Origin: Posidoniimonas polymericola
GTDB lineage: Bacteria; Planctomycetota; Planctomycetia; Pirellulales; Lacipirellulaceae
DNA length: 64,000 nucleotides
Reading direction: 5' to 3'
Assembly: GCF_007859935.1 (NCBI RefSeq)
Contig: NZ_SJPO01000006.1
Span: forward strand, 248,001-312,000
Shown here: positions 9,045-17,865 of the stretch, piece by piece
Layout of the letters: each line of letters starts with the position of its first letter
Position numbering within the stretch: the stretch's first letter is position 1
Position numbers and translations under genes: made by a program
The notes under the pieces: generated by a model
What the model saw: the letters and a program-made list of their open reading frames with translations, nothing else
Databases searched by the model: none
What the model was told of the DNA's origin: nothing

Positions 9045-10123
9045 ACGGAATCGGCCTCGCTCTCCCCGAGCACTGGGTCACCCAAGACGACGCCACGCAG
9101 CACGCCCTGGCGACCTCACTTGCAAGCAACGGCCAGCGCAACTTCGCCGCGCGCGTCTACTCGAACGCCGGCATCATGTCGCGGCACAGCGTGCTGCTGG
9201 AGGCCTCTTCCCAGGCGGGCGAGCCGGTGCAGCAGTCCTACTATTCCCCGGCGAGCGAAGAGTACCGCAACGGCCCGTCGACCGCCGAACGGATGGAGTC
9301 GTACAGGGCGTACGCCAGCACGCTGGCCCACCAGGCCGCCAGCGAGGCCCTGGCCGACGCCGGCGTTGAGCCGGGGCAGGTGACTCAGCTGGTGACCGTT
9401 TCGTGCAGCGGCTTCTACGCGCCGGGCTTCGACGTGTCGCTGATCCAGGGCCTCCCGATGGACGCCCAGGTGGGCCGTACGCACGTCGGGTTCATGGGCT
9501 GCCACGGCGCACTGAACGGCCTGCGTGTCGCCCGCATGATGGCCGACGCCGACCCCTCGGCGTGCGTGCTGCTGGTGGCGGTCGAGCTCTGCAGCCTGCA
9601 CTACCAGTACGACTGGACGCCGCAGCGGATTGTCTCGAACTCGCTGTTCGCCGACGGCGCCGCCGCCCTGGTGGTCCGCGGCGCCGATGCGGGCGAAGAC
9701 GGCCTGGCGGTCCGCGACAACTGGTCGCACGTCGCGCCGGACTCGGCGGACGCGATGACCTGGAACATCGGCGACCACGGCTTCGAGATGACCCTCTCTC
9801 CCGAGGTCCCGACGCTGATCGATCAAACGCTGCCCGCCTGCATGGAGCAGTGGCTCGGTCGCCACGACCTCACGGTCGAGACCGTCCGTAACTGGGCGGT
9901 GCACCCCGGCGGGCCGAAGATCCTGGAGGCGTGCGAGTCGACCCTCAAGCTCCCGCCCAGCGCCCTGGCCGCCTCGCGGGCGACGCTCAGCAAGTACGGC
10001 AACATGTCGTCGCCGACCGTGCTGTTCGTGCTCCGCGAGCTGCTCCGCTCGAACGGCCCTGGGCCGACGGTGATGCTCGGCTTCGGGCCCGGTTTGGCGA
10101 TCGAGGCGGCGTTGGTCGGGTAA
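9029..10123 (+). CDS. Type III polyketide synthase (chalcone/stilbene synthase family)
   Basis: The 364-residue homodimer-type ketosynthase would condense malonyl-CoA units onto an acyl-CoA starter. The catalytic triad can be placed at Cys158 (FMGCHGALNG), His292 (WAVHPGGPKIL) and Asn325 (SKYGNMSSPT). The family's C-terminal GFGPG loop is present (MLGFGPGLAIE). I chose the ATG at 9029 because the N-terminus then begins MGATINGIGLALPEHW, as in other members. The gene overlaps the flavoprotein gene by 16 bases, so all three proteins are probably made together. The starter and ring type (resorcinol, pyrone or other) cannot be read from the sequence. Confidence 0.93.
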   Translation: MGATINGIGLALPEHWVTQDDATQHALATSLASNGQRNFAARVYSNAGIMSRHSVLLEASSQAGEPVQQSYYSPASEEYRNGPSTAERMESYRAYASTLAHQAASEALADAGVEPGQVTQLVTVSCSGFYAPGFDVSLIQGLPMDAQVGRTHVGFMGCHGALNGLRVARMMADADPSACVLLVAVELCSLHYQYDWTPQRIVSNSLFADGAAALVVRGADAGEDGLAVRDNWSHVAPDSADAMTWNIGDHGFEMTLSPEVPTLIDQTLPACMEQWLGRHDLTVETVRNWAVHPGGPKILEACESTLKLPPSALAASRATLSKYGNMSSPTVLFVLRELLRSNGPGPTVMLGFGPGLAIEAALVG

Positions 10124-10175
10124 AAAGGGTCGCCCGTCGCGTACCCATCCCAATGCACAAGCTGGGCGCCAATTC

Positions 10176-10515
10176 GTGAGTAGGGACGAGAACCCCTACC
10201 AATCACCAGCCTCGGCGCTTCTGGATACCCCCGCGCACCCTAACGCGGCTGCTGCTCGGCGCCATTCTGGCCGCTGCCTGCTCGCTGCTGAGCTGGGCAA
10301 TTCTCCTGGCCGTGGTCTACCGCGTGCTGCCGCCGGCAACCGAGCACCAAGGGCCGGCAATCGCTGCGATCGTGCTGGCGGTCTTCGGCGGCGCCGGCAG
10401 CGTGGCGGTCCTGCTGAGGTGGCGACGGCTGAATTCGACAGTCCGCGTGTTAGCGATGACGGGCCTTGCGGCGGGCGCGTTGATGGTCGCGTTTCTGTGG
10501 GCGCCGGCGCGCTAG
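10176..10515 (+). pseudogene. Small NPYQSP-type membrane protein, frameshifted
   Basis: From the GTG at 10176 the frame reads MSRDENPYQSPASALLDTP, the leader I associate with small planctomycete integral membrane proteins. After a run of five C (10228-10232) the hydrophobic continuation lies in the +1 frame. There it reads RLLLGAILAAACSLLSW, then AIAAIVLAVFGGAGSVAVLL and LAMTGLAAGALMVAFL, three membrane segments ending at a TAG (10513-10515). Removing one C from the run restores a single frame of about 112 residues. The cause could be a recent mutation, a sequencing or assembly error in the homopolymer, or phase variation by slippage. A GC-rich hairpin follows the stop. Confidence 0.7.
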
Positions 10516-10518
10516 GCC

Positions 10519-10533
10519 GCCCCGCAGCGGGGC
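10519..10533 (+). terminator. GC hairpin just after the frameshifted membrane gene
   Basis: GCCCCGC (10519-10525) and GCGGGGC (10527-10533) form a perfect 7-bp stem with a single-base centre, three bases after the stop at 10515. No T-run follows, so it may act as an RNA 3'-end stabiliser or a Rho-dependent end, not a classical intrinsic terminator. Confidence 0.35.
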
Positions 10534-10734
10534 GCCCAAGAATCTCAAAAACCGGGCCACTTCTGAGCTGAAAATTACCGCTCTGCGCGGTCAAATGGGG
10601 GTAGCCCGAATCACTGGATCACGCACCCACTCGGCCTCATTGGGTCCGATTACACGACAGCGTCGAGCGTCCAATGAGGGGCGGAGGTTCCAAGGCTCGA
10701 GGGGCGTCTGGCCGGAGACAAAACGGGACGAAAC

Positions 10735-10747
10735 GGGACAAAACCCC
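10735..10747 (+). repeat. Dispersed GGGACAAAACCCC element, copy 1
   Basis: GGGACAAAACCCC is preceded by two related decamers, ACAAAACGGG and ACGAAACGGG, at 10718-10737. Together they form a small degenerate tandem repeat. The core reappears inverted at 10823-10840, partially at 10851-10860, and again at 22056-22071 and 22267-22282. Confidence 0.6.
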
Positions 10748-10822
10748 AGCGGCCCTAGCGAAACAACCTTCGAAAAGCCTTACTGGCAAGTACCTTACTA
10801 CAACCGGGCTGCCTCACAGCCG

Positions 10823-10840
10823 CCGGTTTTGTCCCCTCCG
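10823..10840 (-). repeat. Dispersed CGGAGGGGACAAAACC element, inverted copy
   Basis: The complement of this stretch reads CGGAGGGGACAAAACCGG. Sixteen bases are identical to the forward copies at 22056-22071 and 22267-22282. It lies in the 409-bp gene-free region (10516-10924) before coaE. I see no gene in the rest of that region. Confidence 0.6.
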
Positions 10841-10924
10841 ATCGATATTTCGGACAAAACGGTCGGCCGCCCGCCCCCCGCGGGCCGGGGCCCCCAGCAA
10901 CCAACCAGGAACCCTACCGCGAAC

Positions 10925-11539
10925 GTGCTCACCCTAGGACTCATCGGCGGGATCGCCAGTGGAAAATCGACCGTCGGCCGGCTGCTGGCCGAGCACGGCG
11001 CCCAGGTGCTCGACGCAGACCAGTTTGCCCACCAGGTGCTGGCCGAGCCGGAGGTGCTCGCCGAGCTTGCCAAGCGGTGGGGCGACGCGATCCTGACCCC
11101 CGCGGGGAAGCTCGACCGCCGGCAGGTCGCCCAACGGGTATTCGGCGAATCGCCGGAGGCAACCGCCGAGCGGCGCTTCCTCGAGGGGATCGTCCACCCG
11201 CGGGTCCGCGAGCTGCTGAAGCAAGCCCTGCGCGACTACGCGGCGACGGGCGGCCGGGTGGCGGTGCTCGACATCCCGCTGCTGATCGAGGCCGGCTGGG
11301 CCGACGACTGCGACCTCGTCCTGTTTGTCGATGCCCCCCAATCCGCACGGTCGGATAGGACTTCCACACGCGGCTGGGACTCCGCTGAGTTGAGTCAACG
11401 AGAGCAGGCACAGCTGCCGATAGACCGAAAACGGTCGCGTGCGGACCTGGTGATCAGCAACGACGCCGACCTCGCGACCCTCGAGCGTGAGATCGCTGAG
11501 CTCTGGAGTCGAGAGATAGCCCCCCGGTTAGCGGGCTGA
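10925..11539 (+). CDS. coaE: Dephospho-CoA kinase
   Basis: This enzyme phosphorylates dephospho-CoA in the last step of CoA synthesis, in the cytosol. The 204-residue protein starts at a GTG with MLTLGLIGGIASGKSTVGRL, a P-loop directly at the N-terminus as in all CoaE proteins. The DADQFAHQVL substrate motif and the DIPLLIEAG segment follow. The lid region reads RGWDSAELSQREQAQLP and ends in KRSRADLVISND. The frame is open far upstream (to 10595), but that part is non-homologous repeat-containing DNA. The length matches the family. Confidence 0.93.
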   Translation: MLTLGLIGGIASGKSTVGRLLAEHGAQVLDADQFAHQVLAEPEVLAELAKRWGDAILTPAGKLDRRQVAQRVFGESPEATAERRFLEGIVHPRVRELLKQALRDYAATGGRVAVLDIPLLIEAGWADDCDLVLFVDAPQSARSDRTSTRGWDSAELSQREQAQLPIDRKRSRADLVISNDADLATLEREIAELWSREIAPRLAG

Positions 11540-11814
11540 CGAACGCTGGCCGACCGATTCGGTGACCCGCTTGAGGGGATCCGTAACCCCTTCGTTTAGA
11601 ACAATCGCAAAAATAAGCATCCCCATCGCGACTATTTTTGTCATACTAGAGCTATCTGAGAGTTCCCAAGCGAACTGATCGTGCGGGCCTGTTCTGGCCT
11701 GGCGGCGGGCGATAAGCAGCTTGGGCGCCCTCGATCCCTCCCCCCACCTACCGGCCCACGGTCTCACACCTCGGCCACCCCTCCACTCGTCCTGTTCAGG
11801 AGTGAAAATTCATC

Positions 11815-13308
11815 ATGGCTGACGCGAGCAATCGCGGATCACGCAACGGCGTGCGCCCGCCCCATCACCGCCGCCCCAACCGAACTTCTAGCGGCGGCAG
11901 CGACAACAGCCGCTACATCGACCAAGAGCTGCTCCGCCGCCTCGACCGCGAAGAACCGCTGTCGCTGGCCGAAGAACTCGACAAGGCCGCCGAGCGGGTC
12001 CGCCGCGCCGGCCCGGCCCTGGGTAAAGCCAAGGAGCTCGACAGCAACATCCACGTTGCCGAGCTGCAGAAGCAGACCATGCCGTCCCTGATCGAGATCG
12101 CCAAGGGAGAGGGCATTGAGGACTGCGCCGGCCTGAAGAAGCAGGAGCTGATCTTCAAGATCCTGAAGTCGCGCGTCCGGCTCAACGGCCTGATGTTCGG
12201 CGAGGGGACCCTAGAGATCCTGCCGGACGGGTTCGGCTTCCTCCGCAGCCCGGACTACCACTACCTTTCCTGCCCGGACGACATCTACGTGTCGCCGAGC
12301 CAGATCCGGCGGTTCAACCTCCGCAACGGCAACACGGTGGCCGGCGCCATCCGCCCGCCCAAGGAGAACGAGCGGTACTTCGCCCTGCTGCGGGTCGAGA
12401 CCATCAACGACGAGGACCCGAACATGCTGTCGCGGAAGGTCTCGTTCGACGACCTGACGGCGTGCCACCCGGGCGAGCGGATCCGCATGGAGACCACCCC
12501 CGAGGAGGTTGATATGCGGGTGGTCGACATGATCGTGCCGATCGGGTTCGGCCAGCGTGGCCTGATCGTCAGCCCGCCCCGCGCCGGCAAGACGATCCTG
12601 ATGCAGAAGATGGCCCGTTCGGTGCTCACAAACTACCCGGACGCCTACGTGATCATGCTGCTCATCGACGAGCGGCCCGAAGAGGTCACGGACATGGAGC
12701 GAGAGGTTAAGGGCCCCAACTGCGAGGTCATCAGCAGCACCTTCGACGAGCCCGCCGCCCGCCACGTGCAGGTCAGCGAGATGGTCATCGAGAAGGCCAA
12801 GCGGATGGTCGAGTACGGCAAGGACGTCGTGATCTTCCTGGACAGCATCACCCGGCTGGCCCGGGCGTGGAACTCCGAGTGCCCGTCGAGCGGCAAGGTG
12901 CTGTCCGGCGGCATCGACGCCAACGCGATGCAGCGTCCCAAGCGGTTCTTCGGCTCGGCCCGCAAGGTCGAAGAGGGGGGCTCGCTGACGATTGTCGCGA
13001 CCGCGCTGGTCGACACCGGCAGCCGGATGGACGAGGTGATCTTCGAGGAGTTCAAGGGGACCGGCAACCAGGAGATCATGCTGGACCGGGCGTTGGTCGA
13101 CAAGCGGATCTGGCCGGCCATCGACATCAACCGCTCCGGCACCCGGCGGGAGGAGATGCTGATGGACCCCGAGGAGTACCGCCGGGTCTGCCTGCTGCGT
13201 CGGGTCATCAACGAGCTGGCCCCGGCCGATGCGATGGACATGCTCACCAAGCGGCTCCTCAAGACCGGCAGCAACGCCGAATTCTTGATGAGCATGAAGG
13301 AAGCCTAG
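11815..13308 (+). CDS. rho: Transcription termination factor Rho
   Basis: The protein (497 residues) is a hexameric RNA-dependent ATPase that ends transcription. An Arg/Ser/Gly/Asn-rich N-terminal extension of about 35 residues precedes an extra helical stretch. The Rho N-terminal and cold-shock RNA-binding domains come next ([20 protein letters not shown]). The ATPase domain has Walker A PPRAGKT near residue 260, Walker [17 protein letters not shown], and the Q/R-loop region [19 protein letters not shown]. All key residues are present. The basic N-terminal extension is longer than in E. coli Rho and may add RNA affinity, which is inference. The 275 bp upstream are gene-free and probably hold the promoter. 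Confidence 0.97.
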   Translation: MADASNRGSRNGVRPPHHRRPNRTSSGGSDNSRYIDQELLRRLDREEPLSLAEELDKAAERVRRAGPALGKAKELDSNIHVAELQKQTMPSLIEIAKGEGIEDCAGLKKQELIFKILKSRVRLNGLMFGEGTLEILPDGFGFLRSPDYHYLSCPDDIYVSPSQIRRFNLRNGNTVAGAIRPPKENERYFALLRVETINDEDPNMLSRKVSFDDLTACHPGERIRMETTPEEVDMRVVDMIVPIGFGQRGLIVSPPRAGKTILMQKMARSVLTNYPDAYVIMLLIDERPEEVTDMEREVKGPNCEVISSTFDEPAARHVQVSEMVIEKAKRMVEYGKDVVIFLDSITRLARAWNSECPSSGKVLSGGIDANAMQRPKRFFGSARKVEEGGSLTIVATALVDTGSRMDEVIFEEFKGTGNQEIMLDRALVDKRIWPAIDINRSGTRREEMLMDPEEYRRVCLLRRVINELAPADAMDMLTKRLLKTGSNAEFLMSMKEA

Positions 13309-13358
13309 CGATTCTAGATTTCAGATTGCGGATTGAGTCGCAAGCGAACTCCAGAATC

Positions 13359-13381
13359 CCCCTCCCCGGCAGGGGGAGGGG
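13359..13381 (+). terminator. C/G-rich hairpin downstream of rho
   Basis: CCCCTCCCC (13359-13367) pairs perfectly with GGGGAGGGG (13373-13381) across a 5-base loop. It lies 50 bases after the rho stop, and a second G-rich block follows (GGGGAGGGGG from 13385). There is no T-run. It may be a dispersed palindromic element or an RNA 3'-end structure. Confidence 0.4.
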
Positions 13382-13526
13382 CTAGGGGAGGGGGTTCGCC
13401 CTACATCAAGAGACAGCGTGCAAAAGGGAGCTAGCCGCCGAAGCAACCATCCAATCGTTTGTTATTTCGGAAGGCGAGCTGCTGTCACTCGACCCAGCAC
13501 TACCGGTTTGGCGATCGCTGCAGGCC

Positions 13527-13919
13527 ATGACCGCGGTCGATGAACTGCAGGGCTACACCATCGACATGTGGGAATGCCTGCACGACTGGCTGCAGGTGGT
13601 GCACAGGATCAACTCCGCGGATGGCTACCACCCTGACTATCTGTCACACCTTGACTGGCTGACGCCTGGTGGGGAGGTCATGGTGCTACCGAGGTCAAGG
13701 GCGCGCGAGTTGGCGACTACGATCAGGAAGAAGTCGCCAGGCGCGGGTGCTCGGTCCGGCTTGTTCGAATGTTATGGAATACACCTCGATCAAGATCGAG
13801 AATTCGAAGCAGCTGGGTTGGATTTCCTATCCCGACAGGCAACGCACTGTCTGGCGCCCACAGACTCCGTGCTAATATCGGCCCTTGAGTCAGGCCAATC
13901 ACCCTCAATAAGCCAATGA
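13527..13919 (+). CDS. Hypothetical protein directly upstream of ribH
   Basis: The 130-residue frame encodes a soluble, acidic protein (TIDMWECLHDWLQVVHRINS near the start) that I do not recognise. Its TGA overlaps the ATG of ribH (ATGA, 13916-13919), the usual sign of translational coupling, which favours a real gene. The frame stays open upstream to 13386 with sensible-looking sequence (VISEGELLSLDPALPVWRSL) but without an ATG, GTG or TTG. The true start may therefore be non-canonical, or the gene may be 5'-truncated next to the G-rich hairpin. Confidence 0.5.
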   Translation: MTAVDELQGYTIDMWECLHDWLQVVHRINSADGYHPDYLSHLDWLTPGGEVMVLPRSRARELATTIRKKSPGAGARSGLFECYGIHLDQDREFEAAGLDFLSRQATHCLAPTDSVLISALESGQSPSISQ

Positions 13920-14386
13920 ACGTCATTACCCCCGTGGACGCACCCGACAACTGCCGCTTCGCGATTGTGGTCGCCGAGTGGAACAAGTCGATCACCCAGA
14001 AGCTGCTCGACGGCGCCGTGGCGACCTTCGCCGAACGGGGCGTGGCCGAGGACGCAGTGGATGTCGCGTGGGTGCCGGGGGCCTGGGAGATCCCGGTAAT
14101 CACCCAGCGGCTGGCGGACACCTGCCGGTACGCAGGGATCCTGACGCTGGGGGCGGTGATCAAGGGCGACACCGTGCACGACCACTGGATCAACGCCGGT
14201 GTGACGGACGGCCTGATGCGGATTGGCATTGAGCACAGCCTGCCGGTGCTGTTCGGCGTATTGACCTGCGAGACGCTGGAGCAGGCAATCCAGCGGGCGG
14301 GCGGGAGCGTCGGCAACAAGGGCTCGGAGTGCGCCGAGGCGGCCCTTCACATGGCCGGCTTGCTGGCGGCCCTCCCAACGCGATAA
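13916..14386 (+). CDS. ribH: 6,7-dimethyl-8-ribityllumazine synthase
   Basis: RibH joins 5-amino-6-ribitylaminouracil and dihydroxybutanone phosphate in the penultimate step of riboflavin synthesis. It usually assembles into pentamers or 60-mer shells. The 156-residue protein shows the substrate-binding AEWN motif near residue 20 and VPGAWEIPV near 53. It also has the loop with the catalytic histidine (GAVIKGDTVHDHW) and a C-terminal GNKGSECAEAAL. The loop GDTVHDHW differs from the common GxTxHFDYV, but the general-acid His is kept. It is the second gene of an ATGA-coupled pair, and nusB follows 80 bp later, the order seen in many bacteria. Confidence 0.94.
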   Translation: MNVITPVDAPDNCRFAIVVAEWNKSITQKLLDGAVATFAERGVAEDAVDVAWVPGAWEIPVITQRLADTCRYAGILTLGAVIKGDTVHDHWINAGVTDGLMRIGIEHSLPVLFGVLTCETLEQAIQRAGGSVGNKGSECAEAALHMAGLLAALPTR

Positions 14387-14466
14387 TAAGGGATTGCCCG
14401 CCACGTCGGCGGGCACCGCGTCGCCCCCGACCCCCGCACTCGGCCCCCTAGGCCGGCCCCTTTCCT

Positions 14467-14859
14467 ATGTCCGTCCGCAGCCGCAGCCGCGAGGTCGCCC
14501 TTCAGATCCTGTTCGAGGACGAGCACAACTCGCGCGACTCGGTCGCCGAGCTGAAGGACTTCCTGCACGGGCGACTCAACAACCCCGATGCCGAGGCGTT
14601 CGCCCAGACGCTGATTCTGGGGGTCCGCCGCAACCGCGGCGAGATCGACCAGGAGATCGAGCGGATCGCCCAGAACTGGTCGCTCACCCGGATGGCGGCG
14701 ACCGACCGCAACGTGCTGCGTCTGGGGGCCTTCGAGATCCTGTACGGCGACACGCCCTTCAAGGTGGCGGTCAACGAGGCGGTCGACCTCGCCAAGCGGT
14801 TTGGCAGCGAGAACTCGGCGCCGTTCGTCAACGGCATCCTCGACAAGATGAAGAAGTAA
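14467..14859 (+). CDS. nusB: Transcription antitermination factor NusB
   Basis: NusB is a small all-helical RNA-binding protein that works with NusE (ribosomal protein S10) in antitermination on rRNA operons. The 130-residue frame has the typical start SRSREVALQILFEDE. The conserved middle is ILGVRRNRGEIDQEIERIAQNWSL. The C-terminus reads ATDRNVLRLGAFEIL, VAVNEAVDLAKRFGSE and FVNGILDK. The length matches the family. It lies between ribH and ftsY. Confidence 0.95.
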   Translation: MSVRSRSREVALQILFEDEHNSRDSVAELKDFLHGRLNNPDAEAFAQTLILGVRRNRGEIDQEIERIAQNWSLTRMAATDRNVLRLGAFEILYGDTPFKVAVNEAVDLAKRFGSENSAPFVNGILDKMKK

Positions 14860-14872
14860 GCACGCGGGGGCG

Positions 14873-14890
14873 CCACCCCTGGCGGGGTGG
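14873..14890 (+). repeat. CCACCCC/GGGGTGG hairpin between nusB and ftsY
   Basis: CCACCCC (14873-14879) pairs with GGGGTGG (14884-14890) over a TGGC loop. The 13-mer GGCGGGGTGGGCC is shared with the gatA-gatB intergenic hairpin, also immediately after a stop codon. It is likely a dispersed palindromic element or a 3'-end structure. Confidence 0.5.
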
Positions 14891-14951
14891 GCCGCTGTTG
14901 GCTTGCGGCCTTTACCCTCTTCCCACCGACAACTCCTACTCAACGACTGCA

Positions 14952-15884
14952 ATGGGCCTATTCGACAACTTCAAGAAGGGACTCAAGAAGACCGGCGACC
15001 TCTTGAAGACCGACATCCGGGACCTCTTCAAGAGCGAGGGCCGGCTGGTCGACGAGGAGTTCCTGGAAGATATCCGCGCGATCCTCTTCAAGACCGACAT
15101 GGGCTACGACTCGGTCGAGGCCCTGGTCGCCGAGATCGCCCAGCAGTTCCGCGCCCGCGTGGTGCACCGTGAGGACCTGGTCGGCGCGCTGAAGGTCAAG
15201 CTGAAGGAGCTGATGGCGCAGCCGGAGTCGCCGATCGAGTTCGCCGACAGCGGTCCCACGGTGGTGATGGTGTGCGGCGTCAACGGCGCCGGCAAGACCA
15301 CCTCGATCGCCAAGCTGACCCACCTGTTCAAGAGCCACGGCAAGAGCGTGATCCTCGGCGCCGGCGACACGTTCCGCGCGGCGGCGGTCGAGCAGCTCAC
15401 GATCTGGGCCGACCGCCTGGGCGCGCAGATCGTCACCGGCGAACCCCAGAGCCACCCGGCCAGCGTCGCGTACCGCGCAGCAGAGCAGGCCGCCAAGGAC
15501 GGCATCGACGTCTGCATCGTCGACACCGCGGGCCGCCTGCAGACGCAGCGGAACCTGATGGACGAGCTGACGAAGATCCGCCAGTCGATCGGCAAGCCGG
15601 TGCCCGGCGCTCCCCACGAGACCCTCCTGGTGCTTGACGCCACGACCGGGCAAAACGGCATCAGCCAGGCGAACAGCTTCGCCGAGGCCGCCGGCTGCAC
15701 CGGACTGGTGCTCGCCAAACTCGACGGCACCGCGAAGGGCGGCGTGGTGGTCGCGATCCGCCAGCAGCTCGGCCTGCCGGTCAAGTACATCGGCGTCGGC
15801 GAGAAGCACGAGGACCTGGCGCCCTTCGTGCCCGACGAGTTCGTCGAGGCCCTGTTCGCCGACGTGATGAGCGCCGACGCCTAG
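14952..15884 (+). CDS. ftsY: Signal recognition particle receptor FtsY
   Basis: FtsY docks SRP-ribosome complexes at the membrane for co-translational insertion. The 310-residue protein lacks the long acidic A domain of E. coli FtsY and begins directly with an amphipathic helix (MGLFDNFKKGLKKTGDLL). The helical N domain follows. The GTPase G domain has G1 GVNGAGKTTSIAKL, the insertion-box region GAGDTFRAAAVEQL, G3 DTAGRLQTQ, G4 TKLDGTAKGG-like (AKLDGTAKGG) and the C-terminal GVGEKHEDLAPF. The start at 14952 is the family-consistent one, although the frame is open further upstream. Confidence 0.96.
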   Translation: MGLFDNFKKGLKKTGDLLKTDIRDLFKSEGRLVDEEFLEDIRAILFKTDMGYDSVEALVAEIAQQFRARVVHREDLVGALKVKLKELMAQPESPIEFADSGPTVVMVCGVNGAGKTTSIAKLTHLFKSHGKSVILGAGDTFRAAAVEQLTIWADRLGAQIVTGEPQSHPASVAYRAAEQAAKDGIDVCIVDTAGRLQTQRNLMDELTKIRQSIGKPVPGAPHETLLVLDATTGQNGISQANSFAEAAGCTGLVLAKLDGTAKGGVVVAIRQQLGLPVKYIGVGEKHEDLAPFVPDEFVEALFADVMSADA

Positions 15885-16129
15885 CCCGCCGCACGACCGC
15901 CACAACCGGCTGCACGGGCGCCACCGTCCGTGTTTGAGCGGCCCGGAACCCTTCGCTGCGCCGCGTTGCTGCGCGCCCGGAGCGAGGATTCCCCTCATTC
16001 CGCCAGAGATGCTAGCAGGCGGACTGGCCGGGGCTCCGATACTCCTCCTCTAGCCGGTCTCGATCCTGAATCCGACCCCCCTGACTGGCCGGCTCCCTCC
16101 CCGCTTTCCTACCCGCGGAGCTTCCAGCA

Positions 16130-17482
16130 ATGCCCTCCTTCCCCCCTCGCCAGGTCGCCCTGGCGACCGGCCTGATTGCCCTAACCGGCGTTGGGGCCTC
16201 GGCGAGTGACATCGCCCAGCCTCGATCGGTGAGGCCGTCGTCGTTCCAGTACGAACGGTACTACTCCGACGAGACCTCCCCCAGCGACGCCGTGCCGGCC
16301 CCGACGCCAGCGCCCCCAAGCAACGCGGCGCCGATCACCCCGGTTCCGGTCGCCCCCCCCAGCGCGGCCGAACCGTGCGACACATGCGTGCCGCGCTCGT
16401 GCAGCCGCCGTGACAGTCAGCCGTGGTCGCTCGGCGAGGCGGTCTGCGGCTGCGACCCGTGGATGGAGATTGGCGGCTGGACCCAGCTCGGCTACCACAG
16501 CGACTACACGCCCCTCTCGCGGCCCGGGGCCGGCAACCAGGGGCTGTCGTTCAACGACATGCCGCACCGCCTGAACCTCCACCAGCAGTGGCTCTACTTT
16601 GAACGGGTGGCCGACGGCTCGTGCGGGCTCGACTTCGGGTTCCGCTTCGACGTGATGTACGGCTCCGACGCGCAGAAGACCCAGGCGTTTGGGAACCCGG
16701 GCGCCGCCAACCGCTATTTCGGCAGCTGGGACGCGTCGCTCGACCACGGCGAGTACGGCTGGGCGATGCCGCAGCTGTACGGCGAGGTCGCCTTCGGCGA
16801 CTGGTCGGTGATCGCGGGCCACTTCTTCACCTTGGTTGGGTACGAGGTCGTGACCGCGCCGGACAACTTCTTCTACAGCCACTCGCTGACGATGTTCAAC
16901 AGCGAGCCGTTCGCCCATACGGGCGTGTTGGCTACCTACAGCGGGCTCGATGGGGTGACGCTGTACGGTGGCTGGACCGCCGGCTGGGACACCGGCTTCG
17001 ACCAGGCCAACGGCGGCAGCAACTACCTGGGCGGCTTTAGCGGCGACATCGGCGACGACATCACCGTGACGTACATCTCGACAATCGGCAACTTTGGCGC
17101 CCGGTCTTCGGGCGGCAGCGGCTACTCGCACAGCATCGTGCTGGACTTCACCCTGACCGACAGCCTGAATTATGTGCTGCAGAGCGACTACGTTGACTAC
17201 GTCGACCAGAGCGGTGCGGGCCTGAGCGACGACCAGCTGGGGATCAACCAGTACGTGTTCTACGACCTGAACGACTGCGTCGCCCTGGGGGCCCGCTTGG
17301 AGTGGTGGAAGAGCGACGGCGTTTCCTACTACGAGATGACCTACGGAATGAACTACCGCGTGAACTCCAACATGATATTGCGGCCTGAAATCCGACACGA
17401 CTGGAGCCCGACTTCGGGCGCCTACGCAGACAACTCTGATCACCAAACGACTTTCGGCATCGACTGGATTCTCACCTACTAG
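16130..17482 (+). CDS. Outer-membrane beta-barrel porin (BBP2-like)
   Basis: The 450-residue exported protein has a signal peptide (ATGLIALTGVGASASD, cleavage near residue 26). A Pro/Ala-rich linker and a Cys-containing segment (EPCDTCVPRSC) follow. The barrel begins at about residue 105 with GGWTQLGYHSDYTP and has many alternating aromatic strands (WSVIAGHFFTLVGYEVV, LYGGWTAGWDTGFDQ). It ends in an aromatic strand, FGIDWILTY, with a C-terminal Tyr as outer-membrane barrels often have. This pattern matches the BBP2 / DUF1597-type porins abundant in planctomycetes. The substrate is unknown. A strong terminator follows. Confidence 0.85.
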   Translation: MPSFPPRQVALATGLIALTGVGASASDIAQPRSVRPSSFQYERYYSDETSPSDAVPAPTPAPPSNAAPITPVPVAPPSAAEPCDTCVPRSCSRRDSQPWSLGEAVCGCDPWMEIGGWTQLGYHSDYTPLSRPGAGNQGLSFNDMPHRLNLHQQWLYFERVADGSCGLDFGFRFDVMYGSDAQKTQAFGNPGAANRYFGSWDASLDHGEYGWAMPQLYGEVAFGDWSVIAGHFFTLVGYEVVTAPDNFFYSHSLTMFNSEPFAHTGVLATYSGLDGVTLYGGWTAGWDTGFDQANGGSNYLGGFSGDIGDDITVTYISTIGNFGARSSGGSGYSHSIVLDFTLTDSLNYVLQSDYVDYVDQSGAGLSDDQLGINQYVFYDLNDCVALGARLEWWKSDGVSYYEMTYGMNYRVNSNMILRPEIRHDWSPTSGAYADNSDHQTTFGIDWILTY

Positions 17483-17559
17483 GCGGCGCCACAAAGATTC
17501 ACCAACGCAGAGCACGAAACTACTTCTAAGACGAACAACCCGGCTGACTGACCTCACAG

Positions 17560-17592
17560 ACCCCCGGACGCGCTGCGTCCGGGGGTTCTTTG
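17560..17592 (+). terminator. Intrinsic terminator after the porin gene
   Basis: CCCCCGGACGC (17561-17571) pairs perfectly with GCGTCCGGGGG (17575-17585) around a GCT loop. An extra A-T pair at 17560/17586 extends the stem. TTCTTT follows directly. This is the best intrinsic terminator in the window and separates the porin from the amt locus. Confidence 0.85.
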
Positions 17593-17865
17593 CGTTGGCG
17601 CCTACAGGTTGTGAGCGAATACGCCTAGCAACTCCCGGCGCAAAAAGCTGTGCCCAATGAGCAAGCTTCGTGTGCGCGCAAAGCCGGCGACATCAGGGGT
17701 TCGCGGCACGCGGCCCCCCCCGTTGGCGGGCCATCGAAAAAACCTAAACAACTCTCCACAAACGACTTACGACCTCGCGCACGCCGACGCCTGCTGTTCT
17801 GGCACAACCGTTGCTTTATCGCCTCGTCATAGCTAGCTATCCCTCCCCGGCCCAAGTGGGCCAAG

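Noticed and set aside
16181..17557. 458-codon frame opposite the porin
   Set aside because: Shadow of the beta-barrel gene. Its start lies downstream of the porin terminator, and it has no recognisable domain.
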